Assembly (NCBI GenBank): GCA_947650365.1
Contig: OX393555.1
Location: 11,608,340-11,672,339, forward strand
DNA length: 64,000 nt
From: Chamaelirium japonicum
Taxonomy: Eukaryota; Streptophyta; Magnoliopsida; Liliales; Melanthiaceae
Direction: 5' to 3'
In this document: positions 1 through 11,400 of the stretch, in pieces
How the letters are laid out: each line of letters opens with the position of its first letter
How positions within the stretch are numbered: the first letter of the stretch is position 1
The notes under the pieces: generated by a model
Told to the model about the DNA's origin: nothing
Seen by the model: the letters and a program-made list of their open reading frames with translations, nothing else
The model's database searches: none
Made by a program: the position numbers and the translations under genes

Positions 1-675
1 CTGATTTGATCTTCAATTTCATCGGTGTCCATTGTCATACCCTTGATTCCTTCTTGAACCAATCCTTCCAGGATTTAGCTCTTGTGAACCCATCTGTAAG
101 AGATTTGGTTCTTTTCATCAATCTTCCTAGGGTTAGTTCTCGAAATCCTAACCCCCTTTGAAATCTCATTGTGTTGGGTCGCTCATAGTGCTCGTGTTGC
201 GAATCCCTGGTGGACGGTCCTCCAATAGGGGTTGGGGGCAAACATACTTTAGGGTCCTCTCGTTGGATACGAAGGGGTAAAACCCATAGGGCTTGGGTGG
301 TGGTGGCTCGTGGTGCATGATTACTTGCGCCGGATAGGGCAAAGAAGCTAGTTGTGCTTATAAGGATGAGGGTTGAAAGAGGCAAAGTTTAAGAAAAGCA
401 GGCTATGGGAGGCAACGCTGCTTATAAGGTCGACGATTGTGTGGAATCGGGCTGTGAATCATTGTAGACAGTTCTGGGGTAACGCTCTGTACTTTGTACC
501 GTATTAATCCTTTCTAATGGATAGCTTGCACATCCAATTCGCCGGTGTGGTTTTTTTGCATTTGGGGTTTCCATGTAAAATTCTTCTAGATTGTTTTACT
601 TTTATTGTAAACCTTGTATGCTTTGACCCTTTATGCTTGCTAGATAGCCTCCTAGGTCCTTTGTTTTTCTCTTGT
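1..675. other. Unassigned left flank
   Basis: No gene, transposon end or repeat could be recognised in these 675 bases. The short open frames have no family resemblance and the composition is ordinary AT-rich plant intergenic DNA. The stretch may be the inside of an older degraded element whose ends lie outside the window. Confidence 0.4.
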
Positions 676-1643
676 CTTTTTTGAAATTAGCGGGTGTCCC
701 AGAACCTTTCAAGCTATGGACCAACTTCGGGCCCGGACTATGGAAATTCGCATCAACCCACTTGAATGTTTCTCTATGCCCACTTGGATAACTCGAGGGA
801 GGTAGGGAGGGAGGTGTTGGCACCGAATACCTCAGACGAGGTCTCCATCCGTCGCCTCACGCTCGCGGAAGCGATCTAGGGTTTTCGGATCTCCGACGAT
901 CCGAAGAGAAGGATCGAATCCACCAAGAACGATGCAACAATCACAGAGAGAATAAAGCAAATAAACAATCCACACGGAACAAAGAGTTTTGTTCAAGCAG
1001 TTCGAAAATTCCTACCTCAGCGGGTGTCGGTCACCACCTTTGGAGCAATGGAATTAGAACTTGAAGATTAAAACCCCCTTCTTCTTCCTCGCTCCACTGG
1101 ATCTCAAGGAGATTAATCTCCTCGCAAGATCCACAATCTTCTTCGTCTCTCAAACACAAGCGAGAAGCCCGAAGAAGAACCCTAAAATGAGCCGTCAACA
1201 CAACACGTCTTACAAAAGCTAGGGTTAAAACCCTATTTAAAGCCCCCACAATTCATGCATCCGCAGGTCCAACCCGTGCATGAATCGTGCCTGACGCTCA
1301 GTGGGCTCCCAGGGCGCTACTATGCGTGCCAACCTTGGACCACCGACAAAAAATGCCAGTGACCAGGGCGCCTAGGGTGCCATCAACCTTGAGATTGGCG
1401 CCCTAAGCGCCACACACTGGGGGCCCTGGGCGCCAACCTGAGAGGGTGGCGCCCGCTAGTGTATAGGCGCCACACACCTAGCGCCCAGGGCACCGATCTT
1501 CCGACGGGCACGCTCAAAGCCTCCCATCGTACTCCGTCTTCGTCGAAACTGAGCCAAACTCCGACAGGAGGGAGGGATGAATAGAACCCACAACCTCATT
1601 CAAGCATCAGTTGCTTTGCCAACTCCCTATCCCTTGATGGGTT
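676..1643 (-). mobile_element. tRNA-derived SINE split by a solo LTR
   Basis: Read on the minus strand, this is a short interspersed element in two pieces, 1567-1643 (head) and 676-814 (body and A-rich tail). The head has a pol III-like A box (TTGGCAAAGCAAC) and a degenerate B box (GGTTCTATTC). The body ends in a CTTGAAAGGTTCTGGGACA-like motif and an A tail (T run at about 676-681). Three further copies of the same family are at 28866-29079 (minus), 48555-48770 and 50083-50283. The break is exactly the insertion point of the solo LTR at 815-1566. The family is recognised by comparing copies within the window, not by a database match. Confidence 0.7.
815..1566 (-). mobile_element. Solo LTR, 752 bp, TSD GGAGG
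   Basis: The segment starts TGTTGG and ends CCGACA, so it has TG..CA termini. It is flanked by a perfect 5-bp target-site duplication, GGAGG, at 810-814 and 1567-1571. The sequence on both sides joins into one SINE, which proves an insertion. Only one LTR is present, so the internal region was probably lost by LTR-LTR recombination. A TATA-like TTTAAATA on the minus strand (about 1234-1241) suggests minus orientation. Open frames inside it carry no retroviral domain. Confidence 0.85.
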
Positions 1644-2247
1644 CCTAGGCCTTGATTGTGGAGAGGAGAGTTGAGTGCACCCCCTCGCATATGAAATATT
1701 AATCTTTTAATATGGATCGTAGCGAATGAATATTAAAGCATGATTAATTACTTTTGAAATCAGATGACTGACGATGCAAGCGATAAATGTTTATTAGGTC
1801 AAGGGTTCCCTTCGCGCTATGAGTACCTTCCTATTCCTCTCACCCGGTGAGGTGATTGTAGGAATTTCACCTCCAACTTCGACAACTTAATTTGCAAGAA
1901 GGATAAGTCAAGATTGTGAACGATATTTCACAAGTTACTAGAAATTACATAATTATTTAACTACTCACATGTAAGTAGATGTGAGCCCTATGTGACAATA
2001 TTACCGGCAGAGGGATGGTTCGACCTTTGATCTATCTTGTGCTCTAAGTATTAACAGGTGATGCACTGATCGTGAGATCCCTTCAGAAACACACACTCGG
2101 TCCCCAACCCTAGCAGTTGGACAGTACCAACATCGTGTGAGTTCTGACTCCTCGACAGTTTGTCCTTTCCCTGAATTCACTTCGTTGGCGATATGGGGAA
2201 TTGCAGCCATTCCATATAGGAGTTAGATACACTAGTCGTCGCGTCAC
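1644..2247. other. Unassigned repetitive DNA
   Basis: There is no credible coding region in these 600 bases. The 69-aa minus-strand open frame at 2001-2210 is featureless. The sequence resembles the untranslated or LTR part of an old retrotransposon, but no termini, PBS or partner repeat were seen in the window. Confidence 0.35.
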
Positions 2248-2601
2248 TAGGGATGGCAACGGTGCGGTTTTGGTACAGTTTTGGGCAAAATCGAAACCGA
2301 AACCGAAACCGCACCGCTACACCGAAACCGCACTGCAACGCGACGGTTTACCATTATGTACAACCAAAACTGCACCATGAGGTGCGGTATGGAGCAGTGC
2401 ACTGCGGTTTATCATTATAAAGGCCTAAGCGGTGCGGTTTTATATGGTTTTGGTCAAAACCGAAACCGCACCGCTACACCGAAATCGAAAACCGAAATCG
2501 CAGTCCACTGTGACGGTTTAATATTTTGGGGAATCAAAACTGCACCACGTGGTGCGGTTTATCGTGCTTTTCGATTTTAAACCGCACTGTTGCCATCCCT
2601 A
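2248..2601. mobile_element. hAT-type MITE, 354 bp
   Basis: Terminal inverted repeats begin TAGGGATGGCAAC on the left and end GTTGCCATCCCTA on the right. The flanks 2240-2247 (CGCGTCAC) and 2602-2609 (CACGTCAC) match at 7 of 8 bases, as expected for a hAT 8-bp target duplication. The inside is made of degenerate AAACCGCACCG-like repeats in both orientations and encodes no transposase. The TAGGG-TGGCAA start is typical of plant hAT non-autonomous elements. Confidence 0.8.
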
Positions 2602-2865
2602 CACGTCACCAACTAACCGAGTGAAACCGAGTGAATTGAGGAAAAGGGTGAACCGTAGAGGAGGTGGGGTAGGTAAGTTAGTGTTGGACATTAACATCGC
2701 CTCATTGGTCGGTGACGATCTCACAAGAGCACGTCCTGCTCCCCACGTGTTTCATGCAATGCACGTGTAATAAAAAAATTAAAGAAACTAATGCAAAACT
2801 TCGGCCACACAAACGACCTACTCCCTAGCTGTCCACATGCTCCCCCAATTCTAATGGGGTCGGGC

Positions 2866-3123
2866 GTTTTGTTTTGTTTTGTTATGTTTTTTTTTATTTT
2901 TAAGAAAAAGGTGGGTCACCACGTATGGGACCCAGAAAGACCCCAGAGAGACGTCACATACTAGTACAAGAAGTAACAAGACCGCTTTGTTGGTAGAATC
3001 AACAACCACCGTCACTTCGGCGGAATATAAGGGCACAAAAGCCACACAACACCGCCACATCGGCGGACAACCGGAATCACCCAGTCCCTTGCCACACCGG
3101 AGGAGAACAAAGAACACCATGTC

Positions 3124-3167
<44 letters not shown>

Positions 3168-3247
3168 AATGTGTGTTTTATTTTGTTTTTTTGTTGTAAT
3201 TTTTTCATGAAATGTGTGGGTCACCATTGGACCTCAAGAAACACCAC
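2866..3247. repeat. Tandem repeat unit A, (TA)n and start of unit B
   Basis: Unit A (2866-3125) contains GTGGGTCACCAC, an AATCAACAACCACCGTCACT-like core and an AATATAAGGGCACAAA motif. A (TA)18 tract follows at about 3127-3164, and then unit B starts (GTGGGTCACC at 3218). Unit B is cut at 3247 by the large LTR element and resumes at 20528. The unit type is unknown. The T-rich junctions could be the A tail of a minus-strand retroposon, but no LINE protein was found. Confidence 0.6.
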
Positions 3248-3929
3248 TGTAGACACACGAATTTCGTCGGACCCGAACCCGACTTACGTGTGTCAACGCG
3301 GATGCAAACCCGACACGCGGACCCGACTCAAAGGCCCCTACGTGGATGCAAACCCGACACGCGGACCCGACTCGCGCGCACCGATACGGACCCGGACCCG
3401 ACTCGCACCTAGCAAAGAGGAGCGGACCCCATGCGTCAAGGGGGGCCGGCCCCTACTAGGGTCCGAACCCCATGGGGCCGGCCCCTACTAGGACCCGAGC
3501 CACATGGGGCCGGCCCTAGTAGGACCCGAACCCCATGGGGGGCCGGCCGGCCCTGCAAGGAAAGGGGAGAAAAAGAAAGAAAAGAAAAAGGAAAGAAAAG
3601 AAAGGAAAGAAAAGAAAAAGGAAAGAAAAGAAAAGGAAAGAAAAGAAAGAAAAGGAAAAAATACCGCCATGCGCGGGGGGAGGTAGCGTATGACGTCTGC
3701 ACACACGCGGATCTGCGCCGATCCCTCGATCCGACGCACAAGACGAAGCGCCCGATCGCCATCGATTTCGTGCGCAAAGTCCAGCCATAATTGCACCCGC
3801 CAGAAAAGGAAAACAATTAAATGTTATTCCCTTCATCAATGGATGAATAAAATCCGGGTAATTATGAGAGAGATACAAAAGAGATTTAAAATTAAAAAGT
3901 TTCCATATCTCTCTCCCCACCTCTTTGCC

Positions 3930-3937
3930 TATAAATA
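3930..3937 (+). promoter_or_regulatory. TATA box of the 5' LTR promoter
   Basis: TATAAATA lies in an otherwise pyrimidine-rich stretch just before a G-rich segment. It would start the genomic transcript at about 3960, making U3 about 710 bp and R plus U5 about 1.4 kb. The same box is at 19097-19104 in the 3' LTR, where it could drive transcription out into the flank. Confidence 0.7.
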
Positions 3938-5326
3938 GAGGGGGTGGGGGAAGGAAAAAATGGTCGAGAAATTGAAGACGAAGCGCCAGAGCTCTGCAGA
4001 AGAGAGCACGCTTCTTCATCGACCCAAGGCTTCACGAGGCACAGTCAAGCCTGTCCCGAGGGATCGGCTTACTGAAAGTCCTCATCAACGTGAAGGCCCT
4101 TGCGCACGACGATCGCCCCTTCGACTCCGTTCACGAAGAAGAAAGCTCGGAGAAGAAGAACCCTTCGACTCCGAAGACGCCAGAAGCAAAGGCCGGAGAA
4201 GAAGAGGAGCGGCACTACCCCGTCGTCTCCAACAAGCTTCGACTCCGATCAAGCCCAAAAGCCCGGAGAAGAAGAGGAGCGGCACTACCCCGTCGTCTCC
4301 AACAAGCTTCGACTCCGATCAAGCCCAAAAGCCCGGAGAAGAAGAGGAGCGGCACTACCCCGTCGTCTCCCACAAGTCCTCGATCCCGATCAAGCCCCAA
4401 AGCCCGGAGGAGAGAAGCGAAGCGTCATCACCCCGTCGTCTTCGACAAACATCTGCACCATCCACGAAGAAGAAAGGCTGGAACAGATCATCTGAAGCGT
4501 CGCCACCCCGTCGTCTTCATCAACAAAAGCCGACGCCACAACCGTCGCACGGAGATCGGTGCTACCCCTACCATCTTCGAAAGCATCCTTCGACTCTGAT
4601 CACGCCAAAGAAGCCCGGAGAAGAAGAGAAGTCCCGTCAACACGCAAACCGTCGAAGCACCAAAGAAGTAGCCCACGTCGTTCGAGGAAGAAGATCGAGT
4701 TGACGCTGAAGCTAAAGCCAACGCAAGAAGTCGAAGCAAAGCCCCAGTAAAGCCCGCGCCAAAGCAACGCAAGGGCCAAAGCCAAGCGACTACGCCGGCC
4801 ACGAGCAAAAGCACCGCACGTTCTAGCCGATACGACGCGAAGTCCGGAAGAACGAAAGCATCGCAAGTCTCTCCCAGCTACGTCCAAGTGCAAGCGCCAA
4901 AGCAAAGCAAAAGCCAGAGCCACGCCGGAGCCAAGCTAAAGCCAAAAAGCCAAAGCCAAAGCCAACGCCAAAAGCTCGATCGACGCCGCGAACCGACGAT
5001 CAAGGACACCGAGGTCAAGCAAGGAACGAGGAAGACACGAAGACCGAGGAACGAAGCCGAAAACCCCCTAGCCGAGAAAGCGCGAAGCACGGAAGGGACA
5101 AAGCAACGGTGGACATTCCTTAGCCTCTCCAAAACCCTCTCCCTGTAAAACCCCTGTCCTGGGCAGCCCCTTCAGAGCTCTCGCACGAACACCACGTGGA
5201 GACGCGGATCAAAGGGATCCCCCAGAAGATCTTTCCCACAATCCCCTGATCAAAACTCGCCGCAACCCGGACTCGCTACACCCGAGCAACCCGGGTCCCG
5301 GCCACAATTGTAATCTCGTTTTGTGC

Positions 5327-5332
5327 AATAAA
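5327..5332 (+). terminator. Polyadenylation signal in LTR
   Basis: AATAAA lies 28 bases before the LTR end. The 3' LTR copy at 20494-20499 would be the one used for the genomic RNA, with cleavage close to the LTR boundary. Confidence 0.55.
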
Positions 5333-5366
5333 GCCGACCCGTACCTTTTTTGCGCATACAGATTTC

Positions 5367-5385
5367 TGGCACGCCCGGTGGGACC
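5367..5385 (+). other. Primer-binding site
   Basis: TGGCACGCCCGGTGGGACC begins six bases after the LTR end. TGG pairs with the CCA tail of a tRNA, and this class of sequence is usual just inside Tat-lineage LTRs. The exact primer tRNA was not determined. Confidence 0.75.
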
Positions 5386-5432
5386 TCTTCTCCTTTCACC
5401 CGTACGGTTGAAGAAGCTGCTTGAAGTTCGCG

Positions 5433-8400
5433 ATGGCCGGAACAAACAACGATGCGTTTGCTCCAAGCCTCTCACCAATCGCCGAGTCTCCTCTACTCCG
5501 CCACGGTGATCCAGTAAATCCGGAGGGTGATGCTCCTCCAATGGTGCGCGTCTACACTCGGCGTACACGGACTCTTGCGGACATCTTCGTGCCAGAAGCT
5601 ACTATCGAAGATGCTCGCCAAAGCGCCGACGAGGCCCTGGTGCATGAAGAAACGAGCCTCGATCCTGGAGCCCATGTCCAGAAGTTTGGGGAGGACCAGC
5701 CCCAACCCCGAACCAGTTCGGGTTCTCCAGCAGACGTTGCACCTCCTCTGCAGGGGGCAAACATCAATCATCAACCAGAAGCAAGTCGGCGTAACTACGT
5801 CTCCGATGATGACGGCGAGGATGCGAACATGCAACACCGAGACGTTCTCCGTCACCACCCTCCGTCCGCTCTTCAGCTCCAAGTCATGCAGATGAGCGAG
5901 CATATGGCGCAAATTACTCGGCTGATGGAGGAGAAGGATCGTCACATCAACACTCTGCTCCAAAAGCTAAGCGCAAAGGACGCTGCAGCAGTCGGCCAAC
6001 CCGTCGCTTCTCCAGTAGCCGCTCCAGTTCCGTCTTCAACTCCCGCTCCTGCAGAGGTTGCTCCGACGATTCAAGCAGTTACTCCAGCGCTCTCCTCGGC
6101 TCCCGTCCCATTGGAAGTCGTCTACCCAGCGCCAGCCTCGGCGGCCACTCAACCTCCAGCAACGGCAACGATGAACGCTCAGCAAGTCCAAGCGTTGATA
6201 GCCGACATGATGCGCTCTCACGGCAGTGGCCTTCCTCCGATCACGGCGGCATACTCGAAGCCCTACACTACGAGGATCCAGCAGCTACGCTTCCCAGTCG
6301 GATTCCAGCCGCCAAAGTTTCAGCACTTCGACGGAAAGGGAAATCCGAGACAGCACGTTGCCCACTTCATCGAGACCTGCAATAATGCCGGCACATATGG
6401 CGACGAGATGGTGAAGCAATTCGTCCGCACCCTCAAAGGCAACGCGTTCGACTGGTACGTTGATCTTCCTGCAGGAACCATTGACAGCTGGGATCAGATG
6501 GAGAGGGAGTTCCTCAATCGCTTCTACAGCACCAGACGAACCGTCAGCATGATCGAACTCACCGCCGTCAAGCAAAGGAAAGACGAGCCAGTGATCGACT
6601 ACATCGACAGGTGGAGGAACCTCGCGCTGAAGTCACGAGACCGCTTGTCTGAAGACTCGGCTATCGAGATGTGCACCCAAGGCATGCACTGGGGTCTGCT
6701 CTACATCCTCAAAGGTATCAAACCTCGGTCTTTCGAAGAACTCGCAACTCGGGCTCATGACATGGAACTCAGCCTAGCAAACCGCGGGGACTCGAAGAAC
6801 AAGGACTTCTTGGAGATAGAGAAGAAGGACAAGCCACCGGCAACGAAACTGAAACAAGTCAATGTTGCTGACGTCGCTTCAACCTCCAAGCCGCTCAAGA
6901 TCGGTGGCAAGCCAGATCAGAAGAAGGGAGTCGCCATACCACCGCCTCCGCCGCTAAGACAAAGGATGACTCTCGAGGAGCTCGAAGCCAAGGAGTACCC
7001 TTTCCCAGACTCGGAAGTCTCCTCCATGTTCGACCAGCTGCTGCAAGAGAAGATGATAGAGCTCCCTCCTTCAAAGAGGCCCGAGCAGATGCATCGTGTC
7101 GACGACCCTCTCTTCTGCAAATACCACCGGGTGGTGAGTCATCCCATCGAAAGATGCTTCGTCTTCAAGGAAAGAATCATGGCGCTCGCTAAGCAAGGGA
7201 AGATAGAGATCGACTCCGGGGAGGTTGCTACGGCCAACATGACGTCCATCACCTTCGGCTCCTTCTCGCCAGTACTCGTCGCTGCTCGGCGAAGCATGCC
7301 CAAATTGCGCATCAATCGTCAAGCTCCAATCGCTAAGTCAACTTCCCAGCCGAAAGTCTCAAAGCGACGTCAACATACTCCTGCGCTCACCGAGGAGGAA
7401 ACACCGCTGCCCAGGGGGCAATCATCGCTCATGCCAGCACCTCTTCCAAGCAATACTGCATCCCAACGAACGCTCCAAAGGAGATACGAGCAAGGAGATC
7501 CAGAAGTCGGTTTGCTGGGCCAGCCTTCGGGTAAGTTCGACTACTACGTCCTCTACTCAAAGCCTTCGTCCGTTTTGGTCAACGAAATCAAGCCCACCGG
7601 CTGGGAATCGGAAGACGCGCCAGTAGAGCCTCGAGAAGAGCAAGTCCCTTCCAGTCAAGCTACGTCCCAATACGCTCTCCAGAAAAGATACGAGCAGGGA
7701 GATCCGGAAGTCGGTCTGCTGGGCCAGCCTTCGGGGAAGTTCGACTATTACGTCCTCTACTCAAGGCCTCTGTCCATTCCAATCGACGAAATCAAGCCCA
7801 CCGGCTGGGGATCAGAAGACGAGCCAGTAGAGGCTCAGGAAGAACAAGTGTCTTCGAGGGAACCAGTTGCTTCTGTCGACCATCATCCTAGCGAAGGGGA
7901 ATCTACCGACGAAGAAGCATGGATCATGCTACCGCGGCGGCGAAAGCCGTGGCAAGAAAAGAAGCTCAAACAAGACCGTATGATGAGGGGATTCACCAAG
8001 CGGAGGACCTACAAGAAGAAAGGCAAGGCTCCAGGGAGGAAGGCGTTCAAAGTGCCGCCAGCAAGCCAAGACGATATCCTTCAGCAGAGTCTTCCAGAGC
8101 CGACAACTTTGCAAGAGTTCTTCCCGGATCACTTCCTCCCAGCGGACCAACACATCAAGGTGTCCTGTTGCATGGTCGAAGTCCATGAAGTGTCGGAAGG
8201 AAAGAACGAAGGCGATACTTCTGAAGAAGGCGACTCCACCGACGAGGGGGACGATTCCGACGAAGGGGGCACCGCCTCTCGCGACGAAGCAATCTTACAC
8301 ATGCCTCTTGTAGAAGCTTTGCATCTCCCGAAGAAGGCTCGCCTGGCAATGGCTGCGGCCTTGGCTGATCCGGATAGCTACAAGAAGAAGAAGAAGGACG

Positions 8401-11400
8401 ACCAGAAGCGCAAAGCTGTAGCCGCGTGCGATGCAACGATAACCTTTTCAGACGAGGACCTGCAACTCGGAACGCGATTGCACAACCGACCTCTTTACGT
8501 CTCGGGATACATCAAGGAGAAGCCAGTGAACCGAATCTTGTTGGACTGTGGCTCTGCCGTCAACATCCTGCCCATCCAGACAATGCGGCAACTCGGCATC
8601 ACCGACGACCAGCTCTCACCAAGTCAATTGGTCATTCAAGACTTCAACCAGGGCGGACAGTCCACCGTCGGAATCATTCGTTTGAAGCTTTCCATCGGCC
8701 CGCTGGATACAAAGGTCCTCTTCCACATCATCGATTGCCAGACGTCATATCGCCTCCTGTTGGGAAGACCGTGGCTGCACGAGAACGGCATCGTGGTCTC
8801 CACCTGGCACCAGTGCCTCAAATACTACGAAGAAGGCGTGGAGAGATGCATAGTTGCGGACGACAAGCCATTCAACGAGGCCGAGGCACACCTGGCCGAC
8901 GCTAAGTTCTACCAAGCAAAGGGCCTGGTCGCGGAAGTTCTGCCAGCTAAAGCTCCTCGAGCCCAAAAGATTGAAGAAGTGAAGCAGGACAAGACTCCTC
9001 TTCCCGTAAATTCGGCGCTACCCTCTGACGAGGCAAGACTCAAGGTCCAAGGAACGCCGAAACCTAGGCAAAGGATGCGCATCAGCTTCGAGCCAAGAGC
9101 AATGCAACATACCCCGTTGCCAGCCCAAACGGCGCCTGTCCTACGTCTCGCGCCGCAGTGGCTCCGTAAGTCCAAGCAATCGCCTTCTACTCCGACAAGG
9201 AAGCTGGCTCCGTCGTTATCTCAGGCCAATGTCATCACTCTGCAAGAAATGACGGTGCCACTACCTAGTCTGACGCAAGCTCCGAACCCGAGCAGACCTG
9301 TCGAATCAGCAGACCTCGAGCAACTCGGATTCAAACCGGAAGGGAGTTGGGGGCAAAACGCTACCAAGTTGCTGTTTAGAGCTGGCTACAACGAGGAAAG
9401 CGCCATGGGCACACTCCCACCAGCAGCAACTCCGCATGGGATGACGAGAACTCAAGCTCGGCTGTTTCAAAACGGAGAGCAAATTCCCTCGAACCGCCGA
9501 GGCATCGGCTCCAGTCAAAATCTGTTGGTTATCAGAACCGCAGCAAAGAAGACCTTCACCTCAAACTACATCGAGGCGAGGATGGTAGATGAAGCGGCCG
9601 AAGAATCGACAATCTCCGATGCACGCTCTACCTACCTCAGCCGTCCAGACAGCAGGAGAAGACGACAACGGGTTCGATGCCAAGCCTTGCTCCGGCAGCA
9701 AACCAGAGGTGGTAAAGACTGGTCGAACCGAAAACGCAAATCCGTATTCGAGAGGCTCGGGCCAGTCAAACAATCAAAGAAGAAGTCGGCGTTCGATCGT
9801 TTAGGGATCCCGATCGAGGACTTCGTTTCAACGCCCACCCACCCACCCATGGAGGCCGTCAATCATATCTCCATTACGGATCCCGACAACGGTGACACTT
9901 CTACTTCGGACGACGAATTGCAAGATGCCCCGTCGGTCCTCGCAGAAGGGGGGCAGTCCACCGTTGATGACTCAAAGAAAGGGGGCAGTCCAAGAAGACG
10001 ACGACGACATACTTCTTCAGTGCCTAGGGCCAAATCCTTACTGTCTTGGGGGCAACCGTCTCTCATGCAAGCACTCCCTCTTCCAAACGAAGCTACGTCC
10101 CGGCACCTGCTCAAAGCTAGAGACGAACAAAGAAGCCCCGAAGTCAACCTGCTAGGCCAACCATCGGGCAAAATTGACTATTATGTCCTCTACTCCAGGT
10201 CTCCTTCGATTCCAAATGAAGAAATCAAGCCAACCAGCTGGGGATCAGAAGATGAATCGGTACAGTCTCTAGAAGTGCAAGTCCTTCTGATCAAGGAAGA
10301 GCCTTCAGTCGCAACACCAGTTCTTCACCTTGGCGAGGAAGATCTTAACACATGGGCTATGGCGCCTCGAAGGAGAAGGCCACGACGATCAAGCTACAGG
10401 ATAGCACGCCTAGCTAACCATGAGAAAGATCGGGCGACAAGAAAACTCCTCAGAAGAAAGTCCTTCAAGGAAAAGAATGATGCTCCAGGAAAAAAGACGT
10501 CCAAAGTACCACCAGCAAATCTGAAAAATTTCCTCCAGCAAAGCTTCCTAGAGCCGGCAACACTCCAGGAGTTCTTTCCCAATCGCTTCCTTGAAGCTGA
10601 TCAAGACTTCAAGGTCTGCTGCTACGTGATGGAAGTCCACCAAGTGCTCCGAGAAGTCGATGAAGAAAGCGATACCAACATCGAAAGCATGGGAAGAAGC
10701 ATCGCGGCCTACGACAAGCTATTCAACAAGGCTAAAGCACACCTTGCTGACGCCAAATTTTACCAAGTGAAAGATCTCGTTGCAGAAGCTCATCCAGCAA
10801 AAGCTCTACGAGCTCAGGGAGCCAAAGCAGCTGCGAAGAACAAAAGCTCTCCACTTGCAAAACTAATGACATCCTCCAGCCAGACGGTGCAGAAAGTCAA
10901 GGGAGCGCCAGCGTCAAGACGGAAAATTCACATCAACATCAAATCAAGCTCGATGCGATGCGTTCCGTTGCCTGCTCAAGCTGCTTCAGTCCTGCGGCTC
11001 GTACCTCAGTGGCTTCGCAAACCGGGACGATCGCCTTCTACTCCAGCAAAGGAACCAGCGTCGTCATTCTCCGAGGCCAACTTCAGCACTTTGCAAGAGA
11101 TGACGCTACCATTACGTGGTCTGTTGCACATCTCGAGCTCAACCGAGTCTTCCGAGCGCACCAGCTCTGAGGAACTTGCAATCAAGTCAGAAAACACTCG
11201 GGGGCAAAACTCCACCGAGTCAATGTTCAAATCCAGCCGCAGCAAAGAAAGCATGGCACACATGGGATCACTACCCTCAGCTGCAATACCACATCGCCTG
11301 ACAAAGACTCAAGCTCGTCTCTGCGAAAGCGGCGAACAAATCCTTCCAAATTGCCGAGGCATCGGCTCCAGTCAAACTCCAGCAATCATCAAAACTCCAG

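Larger units (their letters stand above)
3248..5360 (+). repeat. 5' LTR of the 17.3-kb element
   Basis: This 2,113-bp LTR starts TGTAGACACACG and ends TTGCGCATACA. It contains GGCCGGCCC-rich repeats (about 3440-3560), a purine tract of GGAAAGAAAAG units (3558-3660), a TATA box at 3930-3937 and a 70-bp tandem repeat (about 4194-4380, units starting 4201, 4271, 4341). A polyadenylation signal lies at 5327-5332. An open frame at 3960-4703 reads through the 70-bp repeats. It starts about where transcription would start, so it is probably not translated. Confidence 0.95.

Noticed and set aside
3960-4703. 247-aa frame in the LTR (also at 19127-19870)
   Set aside because: It begins about 30 bases after the TATA box, where transcription would start, and translates a 70-bp tandem repeat into basic low-complexity sequence. 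It is more likely LTR structure than a gene.
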